DNA of 64,000 nt from Alistipes senegalensis (GTDB taxonomy: Bacteria > Bacteroidota > Bacteroidia > Bacteroidales > Rikenellaceae), in contig JAMPGH010000001.1 in NCBI GenBank assembly GCA_023664045.1, forward strand, positions 1,353,079 through 1,417,078. Reading direction: 5' to 3'. Position 1 is the stretch's first letter; each line of letters starts with the position of its first letter. Made by a program: the position numbers and the translations under genes. Below, one piece after another: positions 1 to 10,049 of the stretch. The notes below the pieces were generated by a model, which saw only the letters and a list, made by a program, of their open reading frames with translations, had not been told where the DNA came from and made no database searches.

Positions 1-857
1 CGGTGCTGGCCGCCCTGACCGTTCTGGCCGCCGCCCTGCGAACCGCCGCGGCTGCCGGAAGCGCTCTGTCCGCCGCCCTTCTGGGCTTTGCTGACGTCGA
101 CCTTCTCTTTGGAGAGGCGCTTGCGCTTATGCTTGCCGCCGGGCACGAATCCCGAGACGTCCATCGTGCCGAGGACCTGCGGACCCGTGAGGGTGGCGAT
201 CTCCGGCCGGAAGATGTTGTCTTTGGGAGCCTCGGGCTTGGGTTCCTCGGCTTTGGGTTCGGCCTTTTCGGGCGCAGGGGCTGCAGGCTCGCTCTTTTCG
301 GCATTCGCGGCCGCTGCGGGCTTTTCCGCCTTTTCGGGTGCCGGCTTCGCGGCTTCGGCTTTCGCTTCGGCCCGAGGTTCGGCGGGCTGGGGCTCGGCCT
401 TAGCAGGCGCCTGCGGCGCGGCTTCGGCGACGCTTCTTTCGGCCTTTTCGGGTGCCGGCGCGGCTTCGGGTGCGGGTTTGGGCTCGGCCTTAGGCTTGGG
501 CGAGAGGTCGATCTTGCCGAGGAATTTCGGCTGCTGGATTTCGTCGCGCACGTTGATGACGTTGCTCTTGATGACGACCTCCTTCTCCTCCTCGCGTTCC
601 TGCTTTTTTTGCCCCTCGATGGTGATGGTGGCCTGTTTCTGCGCGATGCGCTCGCGGATCGAATCGCGCGCTCCGGCAGCCGAGCGGTTGGCGCCGAACT
701 CCTTTTCGAGTACGGCGTAGGTTTCCGCGTCGACCTGCGTGTTGGGCGATCCGTCGCTCTTGATGCCCTTCTTGTGCAGGAAGTCCGTGATGGTGTTGAT
801 GCCCACGTTGAACTCCTTAGCAACCTGAATGAGCCTTAGTTTTCTTTCATTCCCCAT
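1..857 (-). CDS. infB: Translation initiation factor IF-2, N-terminal part (cut by window edge)
   Basis: The frame opens at an ATG at 857 and runs off the window. It is preceded by a good ribosome binding site (AAAGGAG, about 10 nt upstream). The first ~55 residues (MGNERKLRLIQVAKEF, then VGINTITDFLHKKGIKSDG) match the IF2 N-terminal helical domain. Then comes a charged region (SIRERIAQKQ) and a long Ala/Pro/Glu/Lys low-complexity linker, as in IF-2 of Bacteroidetes, ending in a basic Gly/Gln/Ser-rich stretch. The GTPase domain that places fMet-tRNA on the 30S subunit lies outside the window. It follows nusA by 36 nt in the rimP-nusA-infB operon, a gene order widely conserved in bacteria. Confidence 0.95.
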   Translation of the reverse strand, partial: MGNERKLRLIQVAKEFNVGINTITDFLHKKGIKSDGSPNTQVDAETYAVLEKEFGANRSAAGARDSIRERIAQKQATITIEGQKKQEREEEKEVVIKSNVINVRDEIQQPKFLGKIDLSPKPKAEPKPAPEAAPAPEKAERSVAEAAPQAPAKAEPQPAEPRAEAKAEAAKPAPEKAEKPAAAANAEKSEPAAPAPEKAEPKAEEPKPEAPKDNIFRPEIATLTGPQVLGTMDVSGFVPGGKHKRKRLSKEKVDVSKAQKGGGQSASGSRGGSQGGGQNGQGGQH

Positions 858-893
858 ATCGTGTGTTCTCCTTTCTTTGCGGTGGTAAGTGCT

Positions 894-2123
<1,230 letters not shown>

Positions 2124-2409
2124 TGCGATTTTATCTTTGTTTTACTTTCGTATATTTTTTTCGGTTTCGGTCGCCGGGGCTTTTCTTCCGATATTTTCTC
2201 GGCGGGCTTTTTTCGATTTTTCGCTTCCCGGGCTTTTGCCGCTTCCGGTTCCTCTTTCGCGGCGGCTCCGGTTCTCTTCTTCGGTTCTCTTTTTCCCGGC
2301 CCTCTTTCCGGGCTTCTTTGCTTCGGCCCTCTTTGCTTCGGCTCTCTCGCTCCAGGCCTCTCGCTCCGGGCCTCTTTTCGCTCGGCCCCCCCCCTCTGGC
2401 CCCCGCGGT
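2124..2409 (-). other. Purine-rich low-complexity spacer between rimP and nusA
   Basis: On the mRNA strand this gap is almost wholly A/G with scattered CC pairs. It is built from degenerate short units such as GGAGCGAGAGGCC and GCCGAAGCAAAGAGGGCC. It has no convincing start or stop context, no terminator and no recognisable RNA family. The last ~40 nt before nusA are A-rich and may serve translation initiation. Similar tracts occur after other stop codons in this window. Confidence 0.6.
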
Positions 2410-2877
2410 TTACTTGAAGTCCAGAAATTCGCGCGTGGACTTGATTTCGGCGAAGGGGTAGGTGCGGGTAACGGTAACGAGCTGCTTGCGTTTCTTGCCC
2501 TCGACGGCCTGTTTCTCCTCGTAGGAGAGGGTCAGGGATTCCTCGTCCGCCGCGTCGAGCCGCGCCGTGATCTTGATGCCGCTTGCGAGCAGCACCTCCA
2601 CGGATTTGCCGACCAGCTTGCGGTATTGGCGCAGGCAGCGGAGCTCCGAGCCGATGCCCGCCGATGCGACCGTGAGGGAGAAATCTTCGGCGTCGCGGTC
2701 GAACTCCGCTTCGATGGCGCGGCTCAGCTCCGCGCAGGCGTCGATCGAGACCGACGCGTCGCTGTCGATCAAAAGCTCGATTTCGTTGCCGGGCGAGCAG
2801 GTGCAGCCCACCACGAACATCTCCGTTCCCTCCAGTTTCCGCGCTGCGGTTTCGATTATCTTCTGCGTGTCGATCAT
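2410..2877 (-). CDS. rimP: Ribosome maturation factor RimP
   Basis: A 155-residue protein needed for maturation of the 30S subunit. The N-terminal alpha/beta domain contains the family signature region (CSPGNEIELLIDSDASVSID) followed by LSRAIEAEFDRD and the glycine-containing stretch (SLTVASAGIGSEL). The C-terminal SH3-like domain spans about residues 85-155 and ends in ITARLDAADEESLTLSYEEK. Length is typical. It is the first gene of the rimP-nusA-infB operon. A Bacteroidetes promoter box lies at 2965-2973 and a hairpin in the leader at 2920-2941. Confidence 0.95.
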   Translation of the reverse strand: MIDTQKIIETAARKLEGTEMFVVGCTCSPGNEIELLIDSDASVSIDACAELSRAIEAEFDRDAEDFSLTVASAGIGSELRCLRQYRKLVGKSVEVLLASGIKITARLDAADEESLTLSYEEKQAVEGKKRKQLVTVTRTYPFAEIKSTREFLDFK

Positions 2878-2919
2878 CTGCGTATGGATTTTAGCAAGAG
2901 TCGCGTACCACTATGAAAT

Positions 2920-2941
2920 AAGGGGACTCAAGCGTCCCCTT
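2920..2941 (-). promoter_or_regulatory. Leader hairpin upstream of rimP
   Basis: A perfect 8-bp stem (AAGGGGAC paired with GTCCCCTT) with a 6-nt loop lies between the rimP promoter and the rimP start codon. On the minus strand it is followed by a weakly U-rich stretch. It could be a weak terminator for lpxA read-through or a control element in the rimP-nusA-infB leader. The sequence does not decide between these. Confidence 0.4.
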
Positions 2942-2964
2942 ACTCCGGCATGTCTTACGACATG

Positions 2965-2973
2965 GCAAATATA
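2965..2973 (-). promoter_or_regulatory. Predicted promoter -7 box for rimP operon
   Basis: On the minus strand this reads TATATTTGC, a full match to the Bacteroidetes -7 consensus TAnnTTTGC. It lies about 90 nt upstream of rimP and just downstream of the lpxA stop. Confidence 0.6.
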
Positions 2974-3011
2974 CGAAAAAAATCCGATATGCAAATAATC
3001 ATCGCTATTTT

Positions 3012-3806
3012 TTACTCCTCTTTCGTTTTCGCGGCGTAGGGTTTGATGATGCCGCGCTTCGAGGTGCGGATGAACTCCACGAGGCGGTCGCGCTCGGGGC
3101 TTCGGGGTACCGTGCGCTCCACTTCGTCGCAGCCGTTCAGGTAGTTCATGCCGCTCTGGAAGAGGATGCGGCAGGCTTCGTGGATCTCGGCGATGCGCTC
3201 GGGCGTGAAGCCGCGGCGCGAAAGCCCCACCTTGTTGATGCCGGCGAAGCGCAGCGTGTCGTTGCGGATGATGATGTAGGGCGGCAGGTCCTGACCCAAG
3301 AGCGCCCCGCCCTGAATCATCGAGTGGTCGCCGATGCGGGTCCACTGGTGGATGGCGGCATGGCCGCCGATGACTACCCAGTCGCCCACATGCACCTCGC
3401 CCGCGAGCGAGACGCGGTTGGCGATGACGCAGTGGCTGCCTACCACGCAGTCGTGGCCGACGTGGACGTAGGCCATCAGCAGGTTGCCGTCGCCGATGAC
3501 GGTCGTGCCCGTGGACTGGGTGCCGCGGCTGATGGTTACGTATTCGCGGATGTCGTTGTCGTCGCCGATTTGGCAGGTCGTAACTTCGCCCGCGAACTTG
3601 AGGTCCTGCGGCAGGCACGACACCGAGGCGGCGGTGTGGATTTTGCATCGCTTGCCGATGCGGGCTCCGTCGTGGATCACGGCTCCGGGGCCGATCCAGC
3701 AGCCGTCGCCGATGACCACGTCGCCGGCGACGTAGGCGAACGGCTCGACGGTAACCCCCTCGCCCAGCCGGGCGTCGGGGTGGATGTATGCGAGTTCGCT
3801 TATCAT
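3012..3806 (-). CDS. lpxA: Acyl-ACP--UDP-N-acetylglucosamine O-acyltransferase LpxA
   Basis: A 264-residue left-handed beta-helix acyltransferase that catalyses the first step of lipid A synthesis in the cytoplasm. The hexapeptide repeat region (I/V-G-x-x motifs) covers about residues 1-190. The catalytic histidine is expected at H118 in VHVGHDC, by analogy with E. coli H125. A C-terminal helical domain follows (from about residue 195, RRGFTPERIAEIHEACR). The start lies 1 nt after the lpxC-fabZ stop, so the two are co-transcribed and supply consecutive or neighbouring steps of lipid A and fatty acid metabolism. Confidence 0.96.
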   Translation of the reverse strand: MISELAYIHPDARLGEGVTVEPFAYVAGDVVIGDGCWIGPGAVIHDGARIGKRCKIHTAASVSCLPQDLKFAGEVTTCQIGDDNDIREYVTISRGTQSTGTTVIGDGNLLMAYVHVGHDCVVGSHCVIANRVSLAGEVHVGDWVVIGGHAAIHQWTRIGDHSMIQGGALLGQDLPPYIIIRNDTLRFAGINKVGLSRRGFTPERIAEIHEACRILFQSGMNYLNGCDEVERTVPRSPERDRLVEFIRTSKRGIIKPYAAKTKEE

Positions 3807-3807
3807 C

Positions 3808-5199
3808 TTACTGTCTGTTTTTTACGACCTGCGCCATGAGCACGGCCTCGCAGGCGAGGGTTTCGCCGACGAAGGCTTTGGCCTCGACGAGCGCGACGCC
3901 GCGGCGGATGGGCTCCAGCAGGTGGATTTCGAACTGAAGCGTGTCGCCCGGCACGACCTTGCGCTTGAATTTCACGCCGTCGATCTTCATGAAGTAGGTC
4001 GAGTAGTTCTCGGGATCCTCGACGGTGTTGAGCACCATGATGCCGCTGCACTGGGCCATCGCCTCGACGATCAGCACGCCCGGCATGACGGGCTCCTCGG
4101 GGAAGTGGCCCACGAAGAACGGCTCGTTCATCGTAACGTTCTTGATGCCGGCCACCGACGTGGCGTCGCAGTGGAAGATGCGGTCGACCAGAAGGAACGG
4201 CGGACGGTGGGGCAGCATGCGGCGGATGTCGTTGATGTCGTAGAGCGCCGGCTTGCGGCAGTCGTAGGCGTAGCGGGGTTTCTCGCCCGCCTTGCGGATC
4301 GAACGCTTGAGTTGCTTCATGAACTCCGTGTTGGCGAAGTGTCCGGGGCGCGTGGCCCACACGCGGCCCTTGATGCGCACGCCCAAGAGGGCGAAGTCGC
4401 CCAGAAGGTCGAGCAGCTTGTGGCGCGCGAGCTCGTTGTTGTAGCGCAGTTCGAGGTTGTTCAGGTAGCCCGGCCGGATCTCGATGCCCGACTTGTTGAA
4501 GATCTTCTTGAGGTTCTCCTGCTCCTCGGCCGGCACGGGGTTTTCGACCACGACGATGGCGTTGTCCAGATCGCCGCCCTTGATGAGGTTCATCTTGATG
4601 AGGGGCTCGAGCTCGTGCAGGAAGACGAAGGTGCGGCAGGGCGCGATTTTCGCCGTGTAGTCGTCGCTCGGGTCGAAGGTGGCATACTGGTTGCCGATGA
4701 TCTTGGAGTTGTAGTCGACATGCAGCGAGACGGAGAACTCGTCGTCGGGGTAGAGGATGATGGCCACGCCCTTTTCGGGGATCGTGTAGACCATCTTTTC
4801 GGTTACGTGGTAGAATTTGCGCTCGGCCTCCTGCTCGACGACGCCCGTGCGGACGATGGCCTCGGCATATTCGCGCGCCGAGCCGTCCATGATGGGGGTC
4901 TCGGGAGCGTCGATGTCGATCAGGGCGTTGTCCACGCCTAAGGTCCAGAGCGCCGAGACGATGTGTTCGATGGTGCTGACGCGGTGGCCGCCCGCTTCGA
5001 CGGTCGTGCCGCGCGAGGTGTCGACCACGTTGTCGCACAGGGCGGGAATCGTGGGCTGGCCCTCCACGTCGATGCGGCGGAAGACGATGCCCGTATCGGC
5101 GTCGGCGGGATGGACGGTCATCGTTACCCGCACGCCCGTATGCAGGCCCTTGCCCGAAAACGAGACGGGGGCTTTGAGCGTTTGCTGTTTGGTTGACAT
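3808..5199 (-). CDS. lpxC-fabZ: Bifunctional UDP-3-O-acyl-GlcNAc deacetylase / 3-hydroxyacyl-ACP dehydratase
   Basis: A 463-residue natural fusion typical of Bacteroidetes. Residues ~1-305 are LpxC, the zinc deacetylase committing UDP-GlcNAc to lipid A. The expected zinc ligands are present at H79 (STIEH), H260 and D264 (ELARHKLLD). Residues ~320-463 are FabZ, a hot-dog dehydratase, with catalytic H365 in [11 protein letters not shown] and E379 in VEAMAQ. Linking the two couples 3-hydroxyacyl supply to lipid A and phospholipid synthesis. A promoter -7 box lies at 5289-5297. The leader carries a GC hairpin (CCCGCTG/CAGCGGG) near 5248-5265 that could influence expression. Confidence 0.97.
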   Translation of the reverse strand: MSTKQQTLKAPVSFSGKGLHTGVRVTMTVHPADADTGIVFRRIDVEGQPTIPALCDNVVDTSRGTTVEAGGHRVSTIEHIVSALWTLGVDNALIDIDAPETPIMDGSAREYAEAIVRTGVVEQEAERKFYHVTEKMVYTIPEKGVAIILYPDDEFSVSLHVDYNSKIIGNQYATFDPSDDYTAKIAPCRTFVFLHELEPLIKMNLIKGGDLDNAIVVVENPVPAEEQENLKKIFNKSGIEIRPGYLNNLELRYNNELARHKLLDLLGDFALLGVRIKGRVWATRPGHFANTEFMKQLKRSIRKAGEKPRYAYDCRKPALYDINDIRRMLPHRPPFLLVDRIFHCDATSVAGIKNVTMNEPFFVGHFPEEPVMPGVLIVEAMAQCSGIMVLNTVEDPENYSTYFMKIDGVKFKRKVVPGDTLQFEIHLLEPIRRGVALVEAKAFVGETLACEAVLMAQVVKNRQ

Positions 5200-5571
5200 A
5201 AGCGTAGTTCTATATTTTTGCAGTTATATCCTTGTGCCGGAACGGCCCGCTGCCCGGCAGCGGGAGCGGACGGTCGCATTATTTTGCCCCAAAGATATAA
5301 AAAATCGCTTAAAAAAAACTAATTTTGCTGCGATTATGTAAGAACCGAGTTGTCGAATAAGGCACTTGCATACGATTTCATACGTCCGTTCTTTTCAAAC
5401 TTCGTTACCTTGCGGGTTCCGCCCGAAGCCCTGTCTGAGGCGGGGAATTCGGGGGCGGGCCGAAATCCATGAGCGCGGCGGAGCCGCGAGCGACGGGACC
5501 GGCAGCAGCAAGAAACGGAGCTTGGAATCGATCCGGTGCGTATAGTTACCTGAAAACACGAATTGTCCGAG
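5200..5571. other. Divergent intergenic region, lpxC-fabZ / TonB-like gene
   Basis: The left half holds the lpxC-fabZ leader with its hairpin and promoter. An A/T-rich block lies at about 5290-5340. The right half is GC-rich with no gene evident. A weak plus-strand -7-like box (TACCTTGCG) near 5405-5413 may serve the gene starting at 5572. No repeats or RNA genes were recognised. Confidence 0.4.
5289..5297 (-). promoter_or_regulatory. Predicted promoter -7 box for lpxC-fabZ
   Basis: The minus strand reads TATCTTTGG, close to the consensus TAnnTTTGC. It gives a leader of roughly 85 nt. Confidence 0.5.
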
Positions 5572-6387
5572 ATGACCCGCCGCACCCCCGATCCCGATTC
5601 CGCCGCACCGCGACCCCTCCGAAGGCCGCGGCTCGACCTGCCGTTCGACGGCCGGCGCGAGGATGCCGGCACGTGGGCCTACGACCATCGCATCGGCCTG
5701 TGCATCACGCTGATCGCCTATCTGGTGCTGATGATCGTGCTCGTGTCGTCGAAGATCGTCGTGGGACGGCGGCCCTCCGCGCAAGGCATCTACATCGACC
5801 TGCATTCACTGGCCGAGCTGGAGCGCGAGCGCAACCGGCTCGAAGAGGAGGTGCGCCGCCGGCAGGAGCAGCAGGAGCCGATCGACTGGCGGAGCATCCG
5901 CAATGCGGCGTCGAACGAAAACGCCCTGAACGAAGAACTCAAGGACGACCGCGGCACGAACGCCGCGGCGATCAACGAGGCGGCGGCCGAGGCGGCCGAC
6001 CGCATGCGCGCCAACCGCGAAGCCTACGAACAGGGGTTGGCCGAGGAGGCTGCGATCCGCCAGCGCACGGGTTCCGAAGAGGGTGCGGAGCGGCAGGACC
6101 GCAAGCTGAAAGGACGCGTAACGGTGTCGTTCTCGCTGGTCGATCCGGTGCGGACGTCGCGCAAACTGGTGGTGCCGGCCTATCGGTGCGAAGGGGGCGG
6201 CGACGTGGAGGTGGAGATCGCCGTCGACCGCACGGGCGAGGTAACGGCCGCACGCGTGATCTCGGGCGGCGACGCCTGCATGCGCGAAACGGCGCTCCGC
6301 GCAGCCCGGGCCTCGCGTTTCAACATCGACCGCACGGCACCGGCCCGCCAACAAGGCACGATCACCTATATATTCATTCCGCAATAG
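5572..6387 (+). CDS. TonB-like membrane-anchored protein with TonB C-terminal domain
   Basis: Start chosen at ATG 5572; a TTG three codons upstream is also possible. The cytoplasmic N-terminus (about 40 residues, Arg/Pro-rich) is followed by one membrane helix (LCITLIAYLVLMIVLVSS). Next comes a long charged Glu/Arg/Gln helical linker (ERERNRLEEEVRRRQEQQE) and a C-terminal TonB-type fold (about residues 185-271: VSFSLVDP, VPAYRCEGGG, ISGGDACMRETAL, GTITYIFIPQ). TonB proteins pass proton-motive energy to outer-membrane receptors. The usual Pro-rich linker is replaced by a predicted coiled coil, so a direct TonB role is uncertain. It lies 2 nt before the antiporter gene and is probably co-transcribed with it. 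Confidence 0.75.
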   Translation: MTRRTPDPDSAAPRPLRRPRLDLPFDGRREDAGTWAYDHRIGLCITLIAYLVLMIVLVSSKIVVGRRPSAQGIYIDLHSLAELERERNRLEEEVRRRQEQQEPIDWRSIRNAASNENALNEELKDDRGTNAAAINEAAAEAADRMRANREAYEQGLAEEAAIRQRTGSEEGAERQDRKLKGRVTVSFSLVDPVRTSRKLVVPAYRCEGGGDVEVEIAVDRTGEVTAARVISGGDACMRETALRAARASRFNIDRTAPARQQGTITYIFIPQ

Positions 6388-6389
6388 AT

Positions 6390-7886
6390 ATGATGTCCGA
6401 CTTCACCAATGAAAATATCGTTCTGGTCTTCGCGCTGCTGCTCTTCGTGTCGGTGATCGCCGGCAAGGCCGCCTATCGTTTCGGTACTCCGGCCCTGCTG
6501 CTCTTCTTGGGCGTGGGCATGCTCTTCGGGCTGGAGATCATCTCGTTCCGCTCGATCGAGATGACCCACTTTCTGGGCGTGGTGTCGCTGAGCATCATCC
6601 TCTTCACGGGCGGCATGGACACCAAATTCTCGCAGATACGCCGCGTCATCGGCCCGGGTGTGGTGCTGGCGACCGCGGGCGTCGTCCTCACGGCGCTGAT
6701 TCTGGGAACCTTCGTCTGGCTGGTGGCTCCGGCCGTCGGCGTGGAGCTCTCCTTCACGCTGGCGCTGCTGCTGGCCGCGACCATGTCGTCGACCGACTCG
6801 GCGTCGGTCTTCTCGATCCTGCGAAGCAAGAAACGCGGCCTGCGGGAGAATCTGAGGCCCCTGCTGGAGCTGGAGAGCGGTTCGAACGACCCGATGGCCT
6901 ACATGCTCACCGTGCTGCTGGTAGGCACGCTTTCCCATTCGTCGAGCGACATGGGGCTGGGCATGGGCATCCTCCTCTTCATCGTGCAGATGGTCGTCGG
7001 CGCCCTGTCGGGCTACCTGATCGGCCGGCTGGCCGTGTGGACGATCAACCGCATCAATCTGGCCAACAAGTCGCTCTATTCCGTATTGCTGCTGGCTTTC
7101 ATCTTCTTTTCGTTCGCCTTTACCGATCTGATCCACGGCAACGGCTATCTGGCCGTCTACATAGCCGGACTCGTCGTCGGCAACTACAAACTGACGCAGA
7201 AGCAGCCCATGACGATCTTTTTCGACGGTTTCACGTGGCTCATGCAGATCATCATGTTCCTCAAACTGGGCCTTTTCGTGGAGATCGACGCGCTGCTGGA
7301 ACCCGACGTGCTGGTGCTGGGGCTGCTGGTCGGCGTCTTCATGATGACGGTCGCGCGTCCCGTTTCGGTGCTTCTCTGTCTGGCGCCGTTCCGGAAGTTC
7401 TCGACCAAAGCGCGCCTCTACGTCTCGTGGGTCGGACTGCGCGGTGCCGTGCCCATTCTTTTCGCGCTCTACCCGATGATGTCGGGAATCGAACATGCCG
7501 ACCTGCTGTTCCATGTGGTCTTCCTCTCGACGATCCTCTCGCTGTCGGTGCAGGGTACGACGGTGAGTGCGCTGGCCAACATGATGGGGCTCTCCTACGA
7601 GGAACGCGAATCGGCCTTCAATGTCAACATGCACGAGGACATCAAGTCGGTACTGACGGAGGTCGCGGTCAACGAAAGCATGCTGGCGAAAGGACGGACG
7701 CTGCGGGACATCGCCCTGCCCGAGAATACGCTGGTGATGATGATCTGCCGCGACGGCGACTACTTCGTGCCGAAAGGCAATGCCCGGCTGTCGCTGGGCG
7801 ACAAGCTGCTGGTGATCTCCGACCGCGACGAGGAACTCGCCGCCTCCTACCGCCACATGGGCATCGACGAGGTGATGAAGCTCTGA
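6390..7886 (+). CDS. Potassium/proton antiporter, NhaP2/CvrA type
   Basis: A 498-residue membrane protein starting at the second of two in-phase possibilities near the previous stop (ATGATG at 6390). It has about 12 hydrophobic helices of the CPA1 Na+(K+)/H+ exchanger fold, with TMSSTDSASVFSIL and LELESGSNDPMAYML marking the ion-binding core. A cytoplasmic TrkA-C (RCK-C) domain follows at about residues 405-490 (RTLRDIALPENTLVMMICRDGD). It likely exports K+ or Na+ in exchange for H+ and is gated by a ligand bound to the RCK-C domain (family knowledge). Its 3' end converges on the btuB-like gene with only a 13-nt gap. Confidence 0.9.
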   Translation: MMSDFTNENIVLVFALLLFVSVIAGKAAYRFGTPALLLFLGVGMLFGLEIISFRSIEMTHFLGVVSLSIILFTGGMDTKFSQIRRVIGPGVVLATAGVVLTALILGTFVWLVAPAVGVELSFTLALLLAATMSSTDSASVFSILRSKKRGLRENLRPLLELESGSNDPMAYMLTVLLVGTLSHSSSDMGLGMGILLFIVQMVVGALSGYLIGRLAVWTINRINLANKSLYSVLLLAFIFFSFAFTDLIHGNGYLAVYIAGLVVGNYKLTQKQPMTIFFDGFTWLMQIIMFLKLGLFVEIDALLEPDVLVLGLLVGVFMMTVARPVSVLLCLAPFRKFSTKARLYVSWVGLRGAVPILFALYPMMSGIEHADLLFHVVFLSTILSLSVQGTTVSALANMMGLSYEERESAFNVNMHEDIKSVLTEVAVNESMLAKGRTLRDIALPENTLVMMICRDGDYFVPKGNARLSLGDKLLVISDRDEELAASYRHMGIDEVMKL

Positions 7887-7899
7887 GGGGCCCTCGATC

Positions 7900-10035
7900 C
7901 TATCTGCTTTTTCTCCACTTGGGGCGGATGTCGAGGAAGAGCTCGAAGTTCATGCGCGGCATGGGACGCGAGAGCACCGATTCGTACTCCTCGTCGAGGA
8001 GGTTTCGGACGGCGAGCTTGACCGAGAGGTCGGACCACCCGAAAGAGAACGTCTTCTCGATCGATACGTCGCTCATGTAGTAGGGATTCACGCGCGAGAT
8101 CTTGCTCTTCATGTCGTTGTCCGAGGTGGTGAAGCGCTCGCTGTAATAACACCACTTGTAGAGCAGCCGCCACGAGCGGTAGGAGAGGCGCCCCGTCGCC
8201 GAAGCCGAAAATTCCGGCACGTAGACCAGCTGCTTGCCGATCGCCCGATCGGCCCAGTCCACGGGGTCGCCGCGGTTGATCGAGGGCGTCCACGAAAACG
8301 AGGCGTCCGCGCCCAACTGCCACTCCTTCGCTATCTGCACCGTGGCGTCGGCTTTCAGCTCGACGCCGTAGGCGTGCACCTCCCGGACGTTCTTCGGGGT
8401 CCAGAACCCCTTGAAAGTCGGCAGCCAGACGATCCAGTCGTCGATGTAGGAGTCGAACCATGTAGCCGAGCCGTTCAACTTGTATTTTCCAGCCTTGCCG
8501 ACGGCGAACGAGATTCCGGCGTCGTAGGTTAGGCCGCGCTCCTTCCGGAGATCGGGATTGCCGCCCGGCAGGAAGTAGAGGTCGTTGAGGGTCGGGAAGC
8601 GGTAGTTGCGCGAGACGGAGGCTTTGGCCACGACCCGGCCCCGCTTCGAGAGCAGGCAGTCGGCGAAAAAGGCCGGAATCGGGGGCGACCACTCCGTGCC
8701 GTACATCTCCTCGCGCAAAGCCAGCGAGAACCCGAGCCGCTGGGTGGGCATCCACTTGGCCGACATGTAGGCCGAGAGCTCGGTGCGGCTTCGGTCGTAG
8801 CCCACGATCACTTTTTTATTATTGCCCTGTGCCAGCGACTGCGAGTTGAACTCCGCCACGTTCTTGTCGCGGCTCTCCACGAAGTGCTGATGCAAGGCGA
8901 CGTGGGCCGTGAAGAGCCAGCGGCGGCCGATGCAGTATTCGCCCTCGACCTGTCCGTAGAAGGTGTTTATCTTGCTGCGCGAGCGGATCATTTCGACCAT
9001 CGTGCCGTTGCCCTTGTCTTTGGAGAAGTCGTAGCCCTGTGCCGTGCGGATGTAGCCTGCACGGACGCCGACCTTGCAGTCGCCGCGCAGCCGGTCCCAC
9101 GAGAGGAGGCCGCGGAAAGTCCGCTCGCGCTGCTCGTTGAGGTAGTCGTGGTCCGAACGGTGGTCGACCGAGAGCATCGGCACGCCGCGCTTCGAATCGA
9201 GGTACCATGCCTGCAGGCCGAAGCGGTCGCCGCGGCCGGTGTTGCAGTAGGCCTCCTGCAGGATGTGGAAGTCGCGGAAAGCTCCGCCGCGGTTGCGCTC
9301 GGTGGGGTAGTAGGTCGCGACGATGCGATGGGCGTCGTCGTAGACGTTCATCTTCTTGTTGTAGTTCGTGTACTTGAAGTCGTTGTCCGACGACGAATGG
9401 ACGGCGCGCGTGGAGAGCTGCCAGCGCTCGTTGCCGTAGGTCAGGCGCAAAAACTCGTCGAAGGTGCGGAACGACCCGACCCCCTGCACGTATTGCAGAC
9501 CGAATCCGCGGGATTCGGCCGGCCGCGTCGAGAGCTTCACCGCGCCGCCCAGACCGCCGCCCGTCTCGCCCACCGACGAGGTGCCGTGCAAGAGCGAGGC
9601 GTCGTCGACGAAGTAGGAGGGGATCATCGAAAAGTCGGTCATGCCCAGCATCGGCGAGTTGATGCGCATGCCGTTCCACGTAACCTGCGTATGCGAGGGC
9701 GAGGTGCCGCGGAACGCCACGGTGGAGAGGGTCGCGCGGCCGTACTGCTTGACGAAGATCGAGGAGTTGAACGTCAGCACGTCGGCCATCGAGAGGGCGA
9801 CGTTCTCCTTGAGCACCGCCGAGTCGAGCCGGGTACGCTGCACGCCGATCTCCTTCATCGGACGGTGCGCCGAGACGCGGATTTCGCCGATCGGTACGGC
9901 GTAGGAGGAGTCGGCGTTCCACCACCCCCGGTCCGATTGCGGACGGTTCCGCTCCTCCTGCGCCCGAAGCTCCTGCGCCGGGGCGGAGAGCAGGGAGAGG
10001 AGACCGAGGAGGGTCGATGCGATGCGTCTGCGCAT
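7900..10035 (-). CDS. btuB: TonB-dependent outer-membrane receptor, BtuB-like (cobalamin)
   Basis: A 711-residue protein with a signal peptide, a plug domain (about residues 48-165: IGEIRVSAHRPMKEIG, ALSMADVLTF, VAFRGTSPSHTQVTWNGMRI, GLGGAVKLSTRP) and a 22-strand-type beta barrel to the end (NLLDEEYESVLSRPMPRMN). It is the last gene of a three-gene operon headed by a B12 riboswitch and encoding a BtuG-like lipoprotein. That context is the main reason for calling cobalamin as the substrate. Transport across the outer membrane needs ExbBD-TonB, and a set is encoded at 31-33 kb. Substrate assignment rests on context, not on barrel residues. Confidence 0.85.
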   Translation of the reverse strand: MRRRIASTLLGLLSLLSAPAQELRAQEERNRPQSDRGWWNADSSYAVPIGEIRVSAHRPMKEIGVQRTRLDSAVLKENVALSMADVLTFNSSIFVKQYGRATLSTVAFRGTSPSHTQVTWNGMRINSPMLGMTDFSMIPSYFVDDASLLHGTSSVGETGGGLGGAVKLSTRPAESRGFGLQYVQGVGSFRTFDEFLRLTYGNERWQLSTRAVHSSSDNDFKYTNYNKKMNVYDDAHRIVATYYPTERNRGGAFRDFHILQEAYCNTGRGDRFGLQAWYLDSKRGVPMLSVDHRSDHDYLNEQRERTFRGLLSWDRLRGDCKVGVRAGYIRTAQGYDFSKDKGNGTMVEMIRSRSKINTFYGQVEGEYCIGRRWLFTAHVALHQHFVESRDKNVAEFNSQSLAQGNNKKVIVGYDRSRTELSAYMSAKWMPTQRLGFSLALREEMYGTEWSPPIPAFFADCLLSKRGRVVAKASVSRNYRFPTLNDLYFLPGGNPDLRKERGLTYDAGISFAVGKAGKYKLNGSATWFDSYIDDWIVWLPTFKGFWTPKNVREVHAYGVELKADATVQIAKEWQLGADASFSWTPSINRGDPVDWADRAIGKQLVYVPEFSASATGRLSYRSWRLLYKWCYYSERFTTSDNDMKSKISRVNPYYMSDVSIEKTFSFGWSDLSVKLAVRNLLDEEYESVLSRPMPRMNFELFLDIRPKWRKSR

Positions 10036-10049
10036 GGAAAACTACGTGG

